DNA of 64,000 bases from Allodiplogaster sudhausi. Lineage: Eukaryota; Nematoda; Chromadorea; Rhabditida; Diplogasteridae. The notes under the pieces were generated by a model. That model had not been told where the DNA came from. It did no database searches and was given only the letters and a program-made list of their open reading frames with translations. Numbering within the stretch: the stretch's first letter is position 1; every line of letters starts with the position of its first letter. This document shows, piece by piece, positions 12,639 to 23,671 of the stretch. Location of the stretch: positions 3,811,001 through 3,875,000 of the forward strand of contig CALZFC010000252.1 in NCBI GenBank assembly GCA_945643635.1, given 5' to 3'. The position numbers and the translations under genes were made by a program.

Positions 12639-13889
12639 CACAGCTCTCCCTTTTTCTCCCTCTCTCTCCCGCATTTGTACATCCCTTTTAGTAGATATTC
12701 TTCGTTCTCCTTCACTCTAAAAATAACTAGTAGCCTTTTATAAGCATCCAATACGAGTGGAGAATGCCTGCCTTACTCATGGCCAATGAGGTTTTTTTCT
12801 AGAGTTTTTCCAAATACTTGCTAATCGTATGTACCTACTAGATTTTTTTTAATACTATTTGATGCGCTATTATGCTAATTTTGTAATGCTAAAGGAAGGT
12901 AAACCTAGCAAGAACATTCTACGTCGAGATTATGCGATACAGCATCAACAGGAGTCTTCATAAGATGAGGAACGGTCAGACTGTATTCTAAGGAGGAGTA
13001 ACTTGCCACTAATTGGCAACTAAACAAAATAAAGCAACTAAAACAACCAGCATACTTAAACTTAACATTCTGAAATAGAAGTTTAGCGTGATTTTAAACT
13101 GCGAGGTTCCAGCCATCACTGGGACGAAAGCCGAACAAAGGTAAACCTGGAAATGGTTCTGTTTTTTTTAGAACAAAGATCTCAATGGATAACCATTTTT
13201 GCCTGTCTTCTTTCCATTCACAGGCAAAAGGGAGAATCTATGTTGAATTTCCTGAAATACTATCCAGCTACCTCTCTCTTTCTCAACAACGTGGTTTTCT
13301 TTCCACTTTATCACTTTCCCACATGAGTTGGCTGCAAAAAAGATGCATGGGTTGTGATTTTTCCCACAAACTCTGACATTTGCAACGCAGAACGAGTGCT
13401 GGCCGACGTTCTCCTTCACGGATGGCAAGGACAAGAAACTGGGATGCGCCCGACTCTGGGTGGACGTCTGCAAGTACCATCTGCAGGTACTGTTCATTCT
13501 CGAGTCAAGGAATGATTGTGGGGTGTTCAGGAAAAGGAGCAGAAGTGTCTGCGAGATCCCAATGCTTTCAAGAACTTCATCAACGAGATCAGTAGCTAGG
13601 CAGAGCAAATCCGCAACCGAGGATAACAAGTTCTTGACTACACTCACCCTCCCTTCTTGTTTTCATAGGAATTCCTCTAAGTTATCTCGCGAATATTTTA
13701 TTTGAGGTTCAGCTCAAAACGGGGCACCTCTCCAGTCTTTCATTGTATTTTGATTTAACACGAATGTTTCTATGTTAGACTGAAGTAAAAGGCACTTATC
13801 CTTATCGCACCGTAATTATATAATTTAATTAAGAGTTCAAGTAGACAAGCAATGAGATACATGAAACAATACACGGAAAGAAAAGCAAG
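12639..13889. other. Intergenic region between convergent ORP and beta-tubulin genes
   Basis: About 1.25 kb that should contain both 3' UTRs. It is AT-rich to 13100. A minus-strand open frame at about 13168-13647 has no recognisable similarity. I do not call a gene. Confidence 0.5.
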
Positions 13890-16514
13890 TTACTCGAGGT
13901 CCTGAGTCTGCTCCACGTTGTTGGTGTCTCCCTCGTACTCTTCCTCCTCCTCCGCAGTCGCTTCCTAAGCATGCTCACCATCATCCATTCAGTTTCTCGG
14001 TGAGAATCACTGACCTGGTACTGCTGGAACTCGGAGACGAGATCGTTCATGTTCGACTCCGCTTCCGTGAACTCCATCTCATCCATGCCCTCTCCGGTGT
14101 ACCAGTGGAGGAAGGCCTTGCGACGGAACATCGCTGCAATTCAATCTGTACCACAACAACCCGAAAGACTATCTTATTGACACTTAACTTAACTTAACTT
14201 TATTTACGGCATGAATAAGCTCAGCACGTGGTAGAATAGCAATTATGAAAAATTAATAGGTGAGGAAGATAAATATGTACATGACAATGAAATGGCATGT
14301 GTAGAATAAAATAGTAATGACTAGGGGCGAGAGAGGAGGTTGGGAGAGGACAGCTGATTGGCAGAAAGGGAAGAAGTTCTGGCGATGGAGTTAAATAACT
14401 TAGCGGACCTGATAAAGGAGTGGAGGCGCAAGTTGGACCTAGAAGAGGGGTAAAACAAGTTGAAGGATAAACCGCGAGTACGGGAGTGGCGAAAATGGAA
14501 GTGGTGTGGGATACGGGAGGATATCCTACGGTGACCAAAAATGAGGCGGCGAGTGAGAGTGAAGTCTTTATCCTCACGGCGCGAACGGAGAGAGGGGAGG
14601 CCAAGGGTGCGATTGCGTTCCTCGCTGGGAGGGAGGGTGGAGGTGGAGGAGTAAGAAAGACAGCGACGGTAAATGATGCGGGTGATGTAATTTTGAACCT
14701 TTTCGAGAACGCGAATATCTTTGAGCAGGTGGGGAGAGTAGACGGACGTGCAATTTTCTAGAACCGAGCGGATATAAATAGTGTAAGCAGAAATGAGAAC
14801 ATCCTTGTTACGAGTGCGAAGGGCACGAAAGATGGGGTACGCTTTAGAGAGAGCCTTTCTAGCAATAAGAGTGCAGTGCGGAGAGAAACTAAGCTTGGAA
14901 TCATCAGCAAACTATTCAACCCAAAGAATTCTAAACTTGTGTGAAAAGGCTACTCTTGATTTTCGCTTCGGGGTAAGAAAACAAACCGTTGAACTGTTCG
15001 GAGATGCGCTTGAAGAGCTCCTGAATAGAGGTGGAGTTGCCCACGAAGGTGGCAGACATCTTGAGACCGCGAGGGGGGTATCACAGACGGCGGTCTTGAC
15101 GTTGTTGGGGATCCAGTCGACGAAGTACGACGAGTTCTTGTTCTGCACCGAGTTCATCTGGTAATCCACCTCGCGCATGCTCATCCGACCACGGAACATC
15201 GCAGCCACCGTCAGGTATCGGCCGTGGCGAGGATCGCACGCAGCCATCATGTTCTTCGCGTCAAAGATCTTAAGAGAAAGGCAATTTAGAATATTGAAAT
15301 AATTATAACAAAACTAAGTAATTTAAACCTGCTGAGTGAGCTCGGGGACGGAGAGGGCTTTGAAGGCAGCGCCTCAATTGGCATTCAGGGGAGCGAAGCC
15401 AGTCATGAAGAAGTGGAGACGGGGGAAGGGCACCATGTTCACTGCCAGCTTGCGCAGATCGGCATTCAGCTGGAAAGGGAAGCGCAGGCAAGTCGTCACT
15501 CCCGACATCGTCATCGACACTTAAACGAATGATAATTGAAAAGATTAGGATGACAATACCACTCAGGCATAATTCAGTACCGAGGTGGTTCAGATCGCCG
15601 TAGGCCGGGTTGCTGAGCTTGAGAGTGCGGAAGCAAATGTCGTAGAGCGCTTCGTTGTCGATGCAGAAGGTCTCATCGGTGTTCTCGACGAGTTGATGGA
15701 CGGAGAGAGTCGCGTTGTAGGGCTCGACGACAGTGTCCGACACCTTCGGGGAGGGCACCATGGAGAAGGACGACATGATGCGGTCGGGATACTCCTCGCG
15801 GATCTTGGAGATCAGCAGAGTTCCCATTCCGGAACCAGTGCCGCCGCCGAGAGAGTGCGTCAGTTGGAAACCCTGAAAGTAGATAATTTCATCCATAAAG
15901 GCAAAATAAACAGCAAAAACCAGAAAGCATGAAAAAGAGTGTAGGCAGACCTGAAGGCAGTCGCAGCCCTCGGCCTCCTTGCGGACAACATCGAGGACTT
16001 GATCGACCAGCTCGGCCCCGTTGGTATAGTGTCCCTTGGCCCAGTTATTGCCGGCGCCGGACTGGCCGAAGACGAAGTTGTCGGGGCGGAAGAGGGCGCC
16101 ATACGGACTGCCGCGGATCGCATCCATCGTGCCTGGCTCAAGATCGACCAGCACAGCGCGCGGCACGTACTTTCCACCTTTAAATTCGGAATCAGGATTA
16201 CATATGATGTAGAACAGGAAAACGGGACTAAGATAAAATAAGAGACTTGTGCTGTACCAGTCGCCTCGTTGTAGTAGACATTGATCCTCTCGTGCTGGTA
16301 GTCGGACTCTCCGGCGTACGAGCCGTCCGCTTGGATACCGTGCTCATCGGAGATCACTTCCCAGAACTGAAATAAGGTATAACACCTCTTTATATAACCA
16401 ATCAATATAATTTTCATGCCTTAAAATAGGAAGAGAAATGAGTCGTGAACGACTAACCTTAGAACCGATCTGGTTCCCGCACTGACCGGCTTGGACGTGG
16501 ACGATCTCGCGCAT
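13890..16514 (-). pseudogene. Beta-tubulin, all eight exons present but with one in-frame stop and one 1-base deletion
   Basis: Exons 16458-16514, 16258-16366, 15951-16177, 15581-15872, 15329-15519, 14987-15268, 14015-14133 and 13890-13964 join with matching phases and GT-AG junctions. They total 1352 bases against 1353 for a 450-residue beta-tubulin plus stop. The protein starts MREIVHVQAGQCGNQIG, has the GTP-binding [10 protein letters not shown] loop, and ends in an acidic tail ([12 protein letters not shown]). The 57- and 109-base first exons match a common animal beta-tubulin structure. Two defects are visible: TGA where a conserved Gly codon is expected (after GFAPLNAN, about 15382), and a missing base before a run of six C (on the coding strand) near 15080, shifting the frame after AVCD. 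The splice sites are intact and the protein is otherwise well conserved, so this is a very recent pseudogene, a null allele, or sequencing error. Functional tubulin forms microtubules. Confidence 0.85.
14183..14910 (-). mobile_element. LINE fragment inside a beta-tubulin intron
   Basis: Minus-strand reading gives the same C-terminal LINE protein as at 6202-6762: KDVLISAYTIYIRSVLEN, LEKVQNYITRIIYRR, LGLPSLRSRREDKDFTL, SRTRGLSF and SAKLFNSIARTS before a stop. Its 3' end is GTAAATAA followed by (TTAAG)n at about 14183-14202. It lies in the intron between tubulin exons 6 and 7, in the host's orientation, and accounts for most of that 850-base intron. Confidence 0.85.
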
Positions 16515-17779
16515 AATGAAGAGAATGAGAAAGGTCTTGTAAGGATCCTTATTCAGGCTCTCAAGGATATTATATCCTCTCACTCCTCATATTGAAAAAC
16601 TGGGCGCTCACAAAGCTTCCTCAGGCAATTAGTAATGTTCACCCGTTCACCCGTTCACCGCGTTCACCCACGGGTAAGGGTCACCCGGCTTATAGTAAAG
16701 TTCACCCAGCTTATAGTAATGTTCACCACACTTATATTAATATTCACCCAAAGCTTTCTGCCTATCAATTCATTCTTTTACACTTATTAGGATTATCGTT
16801 TGGTCCCAAATAAGGAAGGAGTTCGAACCTATAACTCACACACTATATCATTGGACTTCTCATCAGAGACATCGATGACTTGCACCCTAAGGTGAGAGTA
16901 GAGCATCTCTGCTACTCTATTGTCCCTCTCCACTCCGTTCACTCTCTCTTCTTCCTCTCCATCTCCCCCTCCATTTCTTTTCGCTTCCGGTCTCCTCTTC
17001 TTAGTCTCTATCCCTCCCCCTCAGGTGAGGTAGTGCGGTACAAATGCGGTCACCACTTCCGCTTCGAATGCGGGAATGACCCGTGAGCTGCGTCTGCTCA
17101 AGTAGTGTGAAAAAGCTACAGAAAGTGAGATAGCAAGAGAGAAAGAATGAGGAAGAGAGATTGTAAAGTGAGACTGCGTATTAGCTGAGGGAGGAAGTGC
17201 TAGTGATTCGTGGCACTTCACGCGCTGTGAGCAGGCAATGGCCTTCCTAGCTGATATTCACTTCCGGTGGTCTCCAGATCTCTTCATCCACCTCCCATCT
17301 GATGGCTTCTGTCCTGGTGCATGGTCTGCAGTTCATCGGAGTCGTCGAAAAATTCCCAAATGAGCTTTTACTTGCGACGGGAGTGGCAGACAACAGATTA
17401 CGAGCACCATGCTGAGTAGGATAGTCCACTCCTCTAGGCGCCATTCCCTTCCCTTACATACTTCACCAGTGTCTTCTATCACTGATTCCTCGCTTCTAGC
17501 CTCCCCTTGTCTGATTGTGAATCTCCCCTTCTATTTCCCGTATCCCTTTACTCCCTCTTCTCACTATATACTCTGTTTCATACAGCAACACGTAAAGATG
17601 AGGAGGAAAAAGAGGGTGGAGAGTGGTTAGTAACTTTTCTCGGCTTATGGTAATTGTAATCGATTCGTGTCGCCTGCGGAATTTACCGTTATAAATGGGT
17701 GTTTGTGTGGTAAGGGCATCTCGATCTTTTTTAACCTCGTTCTTTGTTCAGGCAGTGGCAGAATAAAGCGACGATTGCG
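16515..17779. other. Intergenic region between divergent beta-tubulin and HORMA genes
   Basis: About 1.26 kb that should include both promoters. It contains a 35-base segment also found at 20688 (16530-16564, starting 16 bases upstream of the tubulin ATG) and a cluster of TTCACCC-type repeats at about 16637-16750. No gene recognised. Confidence 0.6.
16637..16750. repeat. Irregular TTCACCC / GCTTATAGTAA tandem repeats
   Basis: Several TTCACCC words, then repeats of GTTCACCCAGCTTATAGTAA with small changes. The region is too degenerate to define one unit. Confidence 0.7.
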
Positions 17780-20076
17780 ATGTCTGCGCCCAAGAAGACT
17801 ATCCGTAGTTCCGATGTGAGAATTTTCGTCTATTATTTGTGTCCTATTCTTGTTGCTATCTTAGTTCGGGGAGGATCTTAATTTTTTTCAAGTTTTCGAA
17901 CTAATTCAAAAATATCTTTATTTCCATAGTGCCTAAAGCAAAGCGATCTGGGATTTTTTACACGCACAATGGAAAAACAGCCGTGGATTCGAGTATAAAT
18001 TGTCATTTAAGCGAAATATTGCTCAAAAATGGTAATACTACGCGATATTGCCTAAATCAGTGAAAAATAGATTCTTCTTTTTGTCTGTTAGGAAAAATAT
18101 AATGAAGCAATTGGTGAATTGTTTAGTGGGAGGCTACCTTCCCTGCGAAGCAAGACAATGATGGGGACTCGCTTCAGTTCGTCAAGCGTCTTCTTTACAT
18201 TAGCTTCACACACATCCTGAAATTTCGTAATCTTCTTCCAGATGCGTGCTTCAAGAAACGCAAGTGTGAAGGTGCAACCTCTTCTCGCTAAATTGTGGTT
18301 GTTAATAGTGTCCGTCTTGTAGGGATTCGCCTCGGGGAGCTTAACGGAAGTAATCCGAGAGGAGCATTTGTTGCCCGCAGCATTCTTGGCGCGTGCAATG
18401 CCATGGACAAGAAGTACCTGAAGGAGCTGCACCTTGTTATTCACGAAAAAGTGGATAAGGAAGAAGAGGCGTCCGAGGTCTGTAAAAGTTGCTCGGCCTA
18501 TTCTCTAAGTGATATTCAAACAATTGTTCTAGGCGTACGTCATGCGAGTTATCTACAATGGGCTGAATTATTCTGCCGAAATTGCAAGGTTAATATATTA
18601 ATTGTCTTCCGTTTGATACTGAACAAAAAGAAAGGTTATTTCTTATTTAGTGGCCAAAATCGCATGGAGATCCGCTGCAAAGGTGGAATATTCGTTCGTC
18701 ATCAGACGAAGAGTCTTCTCACTCGAATTTATAAAATCACCAGTCATTTGGAAGTGCTCCCTCCCAACTCCTACTTCACCTTCCGCATCTACTACTACGA
18801 TGAGAGTACGAGATTAGCTCACTCTCTTAATTACTCGATATGAGAGTGCTTGTGTAGATACTCCGAAGGGCTACCAAGCTGAGACTTTCGAAGCGGACCA
18901 CGATTCCTACCATTTGCCTCCAGAAGCTCAGGCCTTGAATATTGGTGAAGTGGACAGCGGCAAATATGCGTCAGTTCTTGTATAGTCCTGGATGAAGGAG
19001 AGCTCATCAGTTTTCAGTGGCTTCTTGACGGTCAGAAGTGTGTACATCGATGATCATATGGAGTTTGAGGTACTTAGGAACCCGTGCACGTTCTTATGAT
19101 ATACTACGTTTCTTTGTTTTCAGGAACGAATTTCATCGGATAGTACCCTGTTCGAGACTCTTCGTAGTTCAATGAGTATCTCAATGGACAACGATGACTT
19201 GAGCATTTTGCCTCAGAGAAACGCGGATCTCCAGCCAAATGCTCAGCCCGATGCTGCCTTGGGCGATAATGCCACTGCTCCTGTAAGGAAACGATCTGCA
19301 ATATGCAGGAAAATATTTTCAGTTTTCCTTACTTCTGTAGATCGTTTGAGCGTGCTAGAGGCAAAGAGCATTGAGATGCAAATTAAGGTACGTCGAACGG
19401 AAGAAAAGGAAGATCAGCGTGGTCTTGAAGGGATAAGGACTGCGGAGAAGAATGATGGTGCAACGAAGACCCGCGCTGTCCAGCAGAAGACAACTGCCCT
19501 CGTCAAAGAGGCCGAGCGAGTGAACAACAGGGGCTCAAAGGGCCAAGGTGATTTGTTTCCCCCACATACTGCTTTTCCACATCTACTGTCGCTGCGACCT
19601 CTCCTTGCCTTGGCCAGAACACGTCCATATCCTTGTCCGTTGTGCGGTAACGACAGTGGATCAGGTGGAGTGTACAATGAGCAAGGACGAGTCGATCACA
19701 AAAGACGTCGATCGGTTATCCATTCGTTAAACTCTGCCCGTTTTCCTTGCAAGTTCTGGCCAAGAGGAAATGAGGTAGTCTTCTCGGAGCGAGAGTTGTT
19801 AGGCGACCTTTTAGGAGGAGTGTAACTGAATAGTACCAGGAATTGTTTAGCAAAGTCAAGTCAATCTCCCCTCATTCAGCATCGACTCCATCTATTGCGA
19901 CGCCTCCAACTGTTGAATCTGTAACGAAGGTGACTCTGGCCACTCCTTCTGGCGGCAACCTCCGTTCATCGACTCCTCCGAATCGCGTTCTCGATGGTCG
20001 CATCACCAAGAACAAGAAGAAGACTCCCGGTCGCACGCGATTCCCAGAGCAAGCCTTGGAGCGAACAAAGGCTTGA
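17780..20076 (+). CDS. HORMA-domain meiotic chromosome-axis protein (Hop1/HORMAD/HIM-3-like)
   Basis: The ATG at 17780 opens a short exon (MSAPKKTIRSSD) that joins in phase to an exon at 18127 with LQFVKRLLYISFTHILKFRN, the usual start of HORMA domains. Later exons give ILGACNAMDKKYLKELHL, AYVMRVIYNGLNYSAEIA, LEVLPPNSYFTFRIYYYDE, TPKGYQAETFEAD and GFLTVRSVYIDDHMEFE, in the order seen in Hop1/HORMAD proteins. The C-terminal third is low-complexity, rich in Ser, Thr and Pro, and ends in a basic patch (KNKKKTPGRTRFPEQ) before the stop at 20074-20076. Family members coat meiotic chromosome axes and promote synapsis and crossover control. The basic Pro/Thr-rich tail may hold a closure motif, but none can be assigned by eye. 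MAD2 and REV7 are much shorter and lack such tails. Exon borders in the middle of the tail (19390-19550) are uncertain. Confidence 0.85.
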
Positions 20077-20935
20077 TTCCATTCGCGGGTTTAGAATGTC
20101 CATTGTTAGTTCCGATCTGCGAAATCATGTTGAATTTCTGTAAATTGTGTTTCATGTAACGTGGCATCCAATGCCCTTCATTGGTTCCTATTGAAATAAG
20201 TTGATTAATGTTTTCATGTACTAACAGTTTGATAAGTGTTGACTTTCTGTGAATATCATTGTGTTTGCTGCTTTGTGTTTTCAAGTCTTTGTTTTTTTTT
20301 GCTTATGAAGCATTGGGTCTTTGAGTGCAAGAACTTGTAATGATAATGGTTTTTGTCTTATTAGTCTTGGTTGCGACATGGAAGATATGCGAGCGGGTAT
20401 TTGCACTCCGGGTTTTTATTTTGGCAGTATTGAATATAAAAGTTTGCTTGGGGCCGATGGTGCGGGAACGTTGGAATCTTGTCAAGACTTTTATTTTGAG
20501 CGGATGAAGTTTGTAATGGTTTAACCGGTTGGTAAAGATGGTAAAATGGAAAGAAAGAATTGATAGCCAGAAAGAGTTGGGTGAACAAGACTATAAGCGT
20601 GGTGTGTGGGTTGGTGAATATTACTGTGGTGAAGGGTGAATAAGACAAATTGCCGAGAAATCAATATTAAATTAAGTTTGAATGCACAAAGGTCTTGTAA
20701 GGATCCTTATTCAGGCTCTCAATGCTGTAAACTAAAGCTACGATTATGGGAAATTCATTGGCGGGAGTTTGTAGCACCTTGATTTTATAATTTTATCCCT
20801 GTTTTTCGTCTTCTTTTTAGGATAGTTCAAAATGATTAGTTTCGTATGCTTTCGTTAATCTTACATGGTAGCCTTTGTGAAACGAATGAGGGATCTCTTT
20901 AATGAGATTGGATATATGTAATTTCTTGCAGAGTG
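20077..20935. other. Intergenic region between HORMA and LAPTM-like genes
   Basis: AT-rich, about 860 bases. It contains the second copy of the 35-base segment (20688-20722). The open frames on both strands are without similarity. Confidence 0.6.
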
Positions 20936-22767
20936 ATGAATAACTCTGTCAAGACGCCGTTGAACCTCACTCCGCAGCCATCCGGCCAGGGCCATCCACT
21001 CACTATCTCCCGCGAAGGCCTCAGCTACTCACGCAAGGTTACCGCTTCCGACCCGTATCGCAACTTGTATAGGTACTATTTCGGTATGACTACCCCAACC
21101 CCGCAAAATTTTTCGAATTTTTTTTTGCTGAAACTTACCCCAGGGATGTTATTAGATGCGAGGAAACCGAATCTGAAGTCCGTTTTGATGGATTCCGCCG
21201 ATTTCGAAAGTTATGGTGGGTTTACGGTAAATGACATCCCTGCTCCTAATGGGCCAGATATCACTACCCAGGTATTATTTGATGAGAGGAAATCAAATAT
21301 AAGGTTCCTTTTGCTCGGATTCACCGTTTTTGAAAGGTACAGTAGGTGTACTATAACATACTTGAAGGAAACTGAATTTATATTAGATGCTTGAGTCGGC
21401 TCAGTCATTGAAATTCGAGACATGAGAGCTCCCACTCGGGAAAAAGGACAGTAGCTGGTACGGACTTCAAAAGCAACTGCTTAGCAGTTAAATTGCACAG
21501 CTACCCTTGCACTTTAGCATTTCTATTACGCGCATTTTTCACTGCTACACAACTTTTCAAGTGCGTAGCAGCTGCTAAATGAGAGCGAAGCACAAGTTTA
21601 GCAGTTAAATAGTCGGTCGTTTGAGAATGACTACCCTTGCACTTTAGTACTGCTATTTCAAATATTCGCTGCTGAATGGGAACTTTGCTGCTTTTTCGCT
21701 GCGTAGCAGTGGCTGTCCTTTTTCCCGAGCACCTCGCATAAAGTGCGTTTCTCACGCTGTTTTAAAGCAGTATAAAAGCACCGAAATGGGCAAAAACAAA
21801 CATCGCAATCAAAACATGGCTCATAAACTCATCACCCTCCGTTCGCGCAAACACGAGCTCATGGACATGACGCTCAAGGACACAGTACACCTACTTTACC
21901 CTTCGAAAACGGCGAATTCGGTTTCCTGGCATCAAATAACCCCCTGGAGTAAGTTTCAGCAAAAAAATTGTTTTGAAAATTTTTGCGGGGTTGGGTAGTC
22001 ATACCGAAATAGTACCCTTGTATACTCGAGCGACATCGTAACATTTCCCCGAACAATCTTTTGCAGTGCATTCTGATTTTGTTCGCCATCACTGATGTCT
22101 TCTTGACTCTCCGCTACATGAGTTCCGATCGCTTCAAGCCCGAGGTTATGCTGAGTCTCTTGTACTACTTTGTTTCTGATTGTGAGAGTTAAAGTCCTCT
22201 TTCAGTATCCGGCCCTGAATGTCATCTGTCTCGTTCTCTTCCTGATCTTCTTCGATGGATTTGCCATCTTCGGCGTTCTGAAGAACAAATACAGCTTCCT
22301 GGAGCCTTTCTCTCTCTCTATCAGGTCAATCACTTTTACAGCCGAGTATCGACATTATCTTCCTTCCAGAGATGCTTACCATAACTTTGCAGGTGATGAA
22401 TGTGATTTGGAAGAGTCTTTATCTGGCTCCGGTGCTCGTGGTCGCTCTGCAGGAAGCGCATTTTTCTGCTTTGGATGGAATTCTTGATATCGAAATCAAG
22501 AATCGTACTGCGAGCAGTGATAAGCATTCGTCGAGCTATTGTCCTATTCCCTCTGGGGGTTTTTTTTTTACAATAGTGCCGAATTCGCTTCTTTTCGAGT
22601 TGAAATTTTTTCTTTGAGTGGTTGTTTCCCTGCCTCCTGTTTGGTTTGCGTGGATCAGGGCTGGAATGATCTTCATCTGGTGGGGTTACAGCGTCATGGT
22701 CTACTGTCTTGTCCACCAGGCCATTGATACCATGCGCCGCCCAACGGTTGGTTCTAAGCCATTTTGA
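20936..22767 (+). CDS. Four-pass membrane protein, LAPTM-like, first of a tandem pair
   Basis: The ATG at 20936 follows an AG acceptor and opens a polar N-terminus (MNNSVKTPLNLTPQ). The donor after SYSRK (CGCAAG|GTTACC) is in phase 0 with the next exon at about 22066. The intron between holds a 945-base transposon. Membrane segments follow in order: CILILFAITDVFLTLRY, ALNVICLVLFLIFFDG, VIWKSLYLAPVLVVALQ and a Trp-rich segment with GMIFIWWGYSVMVYC. The frame can end in a short tail after DTMRRPT at 22767. The layout and the motif SFLEPF at the start of the third segment parallel the gene at 23672, where LIPF occurs. LAPTM proteins sit in lysosomal membranes and are sorted by Nedd4-type ligases. 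No PY motif is seen here, so the last exon may be missing from my model. Confidence 0.65.
21072..22016. mobile_element. 945-bp inverted-repeat DNA transposon (non-autonomous) with 8-bp target duplication
   Basis: The left end GGTACTATTTCGGTATGACT is repeated inverted at the right end (to 22016), with similarity for roughly 100 bases. The element is flanked on both sides by CTTGTATA (21064-21071 and 22017-22024), a perfect 8-bp target-site duplication. No transposase is visible. Degenerate copies of a subterminal block (GAGGAAATC / TTCGAAAG / AGTAGGTGTACT) occur internally. A second inverted-repeat element is nested at 21435-21729. An 8-bp duplication fits hAT, P or MULE-like superfamilies, and I cannot choose between them. 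Confidence 0.9.
21435..21729. mobile_element. About 295-bp small inverted-repeat element nested in the 945-bp transposon
   Basis: Begins CTCGGGAAAAAGGACAG and ends with the reverse complement (CTGTCCTTTTTCCCGAG). Inside are two copies of CTACCCTTGCACTTTAG and two of TAGCAGTTAAAT, so the interior is itself duplicated. No clear target duplication was found. Confidence 0.7.
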
Positions 22768-23671
22768 CTTTTTCTGTGAAAATATATAACATTGAATTAC
22801 AGTTATGATCGTGTCCTCATTATTAAGACTGTTCTCGGTTTGGTCCTATTTAGTTAGACCGGCGCTGCCTGCGCTGTCCTCATCGAGTCAAAAATAAGTG
22901 GTCGAAATTAGGATAGTGTGAAATGCAAATATTGTCCTATTCAGGCTCTCGAACGCGCGCTTGCTGGGGCATCACCGAACACTTCTCGCTGGCAGCGTGT
23001 TTACTACGCTCTGGTTACTATGTTATTGTTTTCTGCTTGGTTTTTATTAACCACTTTGTACTTGCAGTTCTAATGTGACTGAGCTGAGCGATCGTCATTC
23101 CGTCCTCTCACCTGCCTTCCCCAATATCCCAGCTCAGCATTGCCCATTTTGTTAACTACCTTTCCATCTTTTGCTTCTAAATTTATATAGTAAAATCTTT
23201 TGTTTATACGTTGAAACTTTTCATTCTTCGTCGTTCTGTTTTCTGCTTTTCTATTATGTTTTCTGTAATGCGCGTTTCTTTGTTCCTGTTGGTTCTTCGT
23301 TATATGCACTTGTTGTTTGATAAAAAAAAAATAGTATTGGGAGCTGGACTGCGTTTGGACATTGGAAGAAACCAACCAGCTGGCATTGACTGCGTCACTT
23401 TCTTTGTTGTTCAGGCCTGTCAATTAGGGAATGTAGGGTTCGAGAAACAATCCGTGGATTTTAAAACGTTTGTCAGAAAATTTCCCACTATTTTTGGTGG
23501 ATAAGCTGGGATATTGTGCCTCTCAAAATAGGCTATCCGTTTCTGGCGGGGGTTACTCGTGGTTATTTTTTTTTCATCGGATTGCCTTCTGTTCCAAGTA
23601 CCGTAAGGAGCCATCGTGCTCTTCTTTGACGTTGATGGCGCCGATGCAGTTGAAAAAATGAGTTATTTAGA
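22768..23671. other. Region between the two LAPTM-like genes, with one unexplained exon-like stretch
   Basis: About 22947-23072 on the plus strand follows an AG acceptor and reads ALERALAGASPNTSRWQR, then a hydrophobic segment (LVTMLLFSAWFLLTTLYL) to a stop. It is in phase 0 with the donor after DTMRRPT of the upstream gene, so it could be an alternative last exon. The rest of the interval has no recognisable coding. Confidence 0.4.

Noticed and set aside
13168..13647. 159-codon minus-strand frame between ORP and tubulin
   Set aside because: No recognisable similarity, no signal of splicing, and it lies where 3' UTRs are expected.
20982..21394. Coding extension of the first LAPTM-like gene into VTASDPYRNLYR and beyond
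   Set aside because: The donor after SYSRK is in phase with the next exon, and the extension runs into the transposon.
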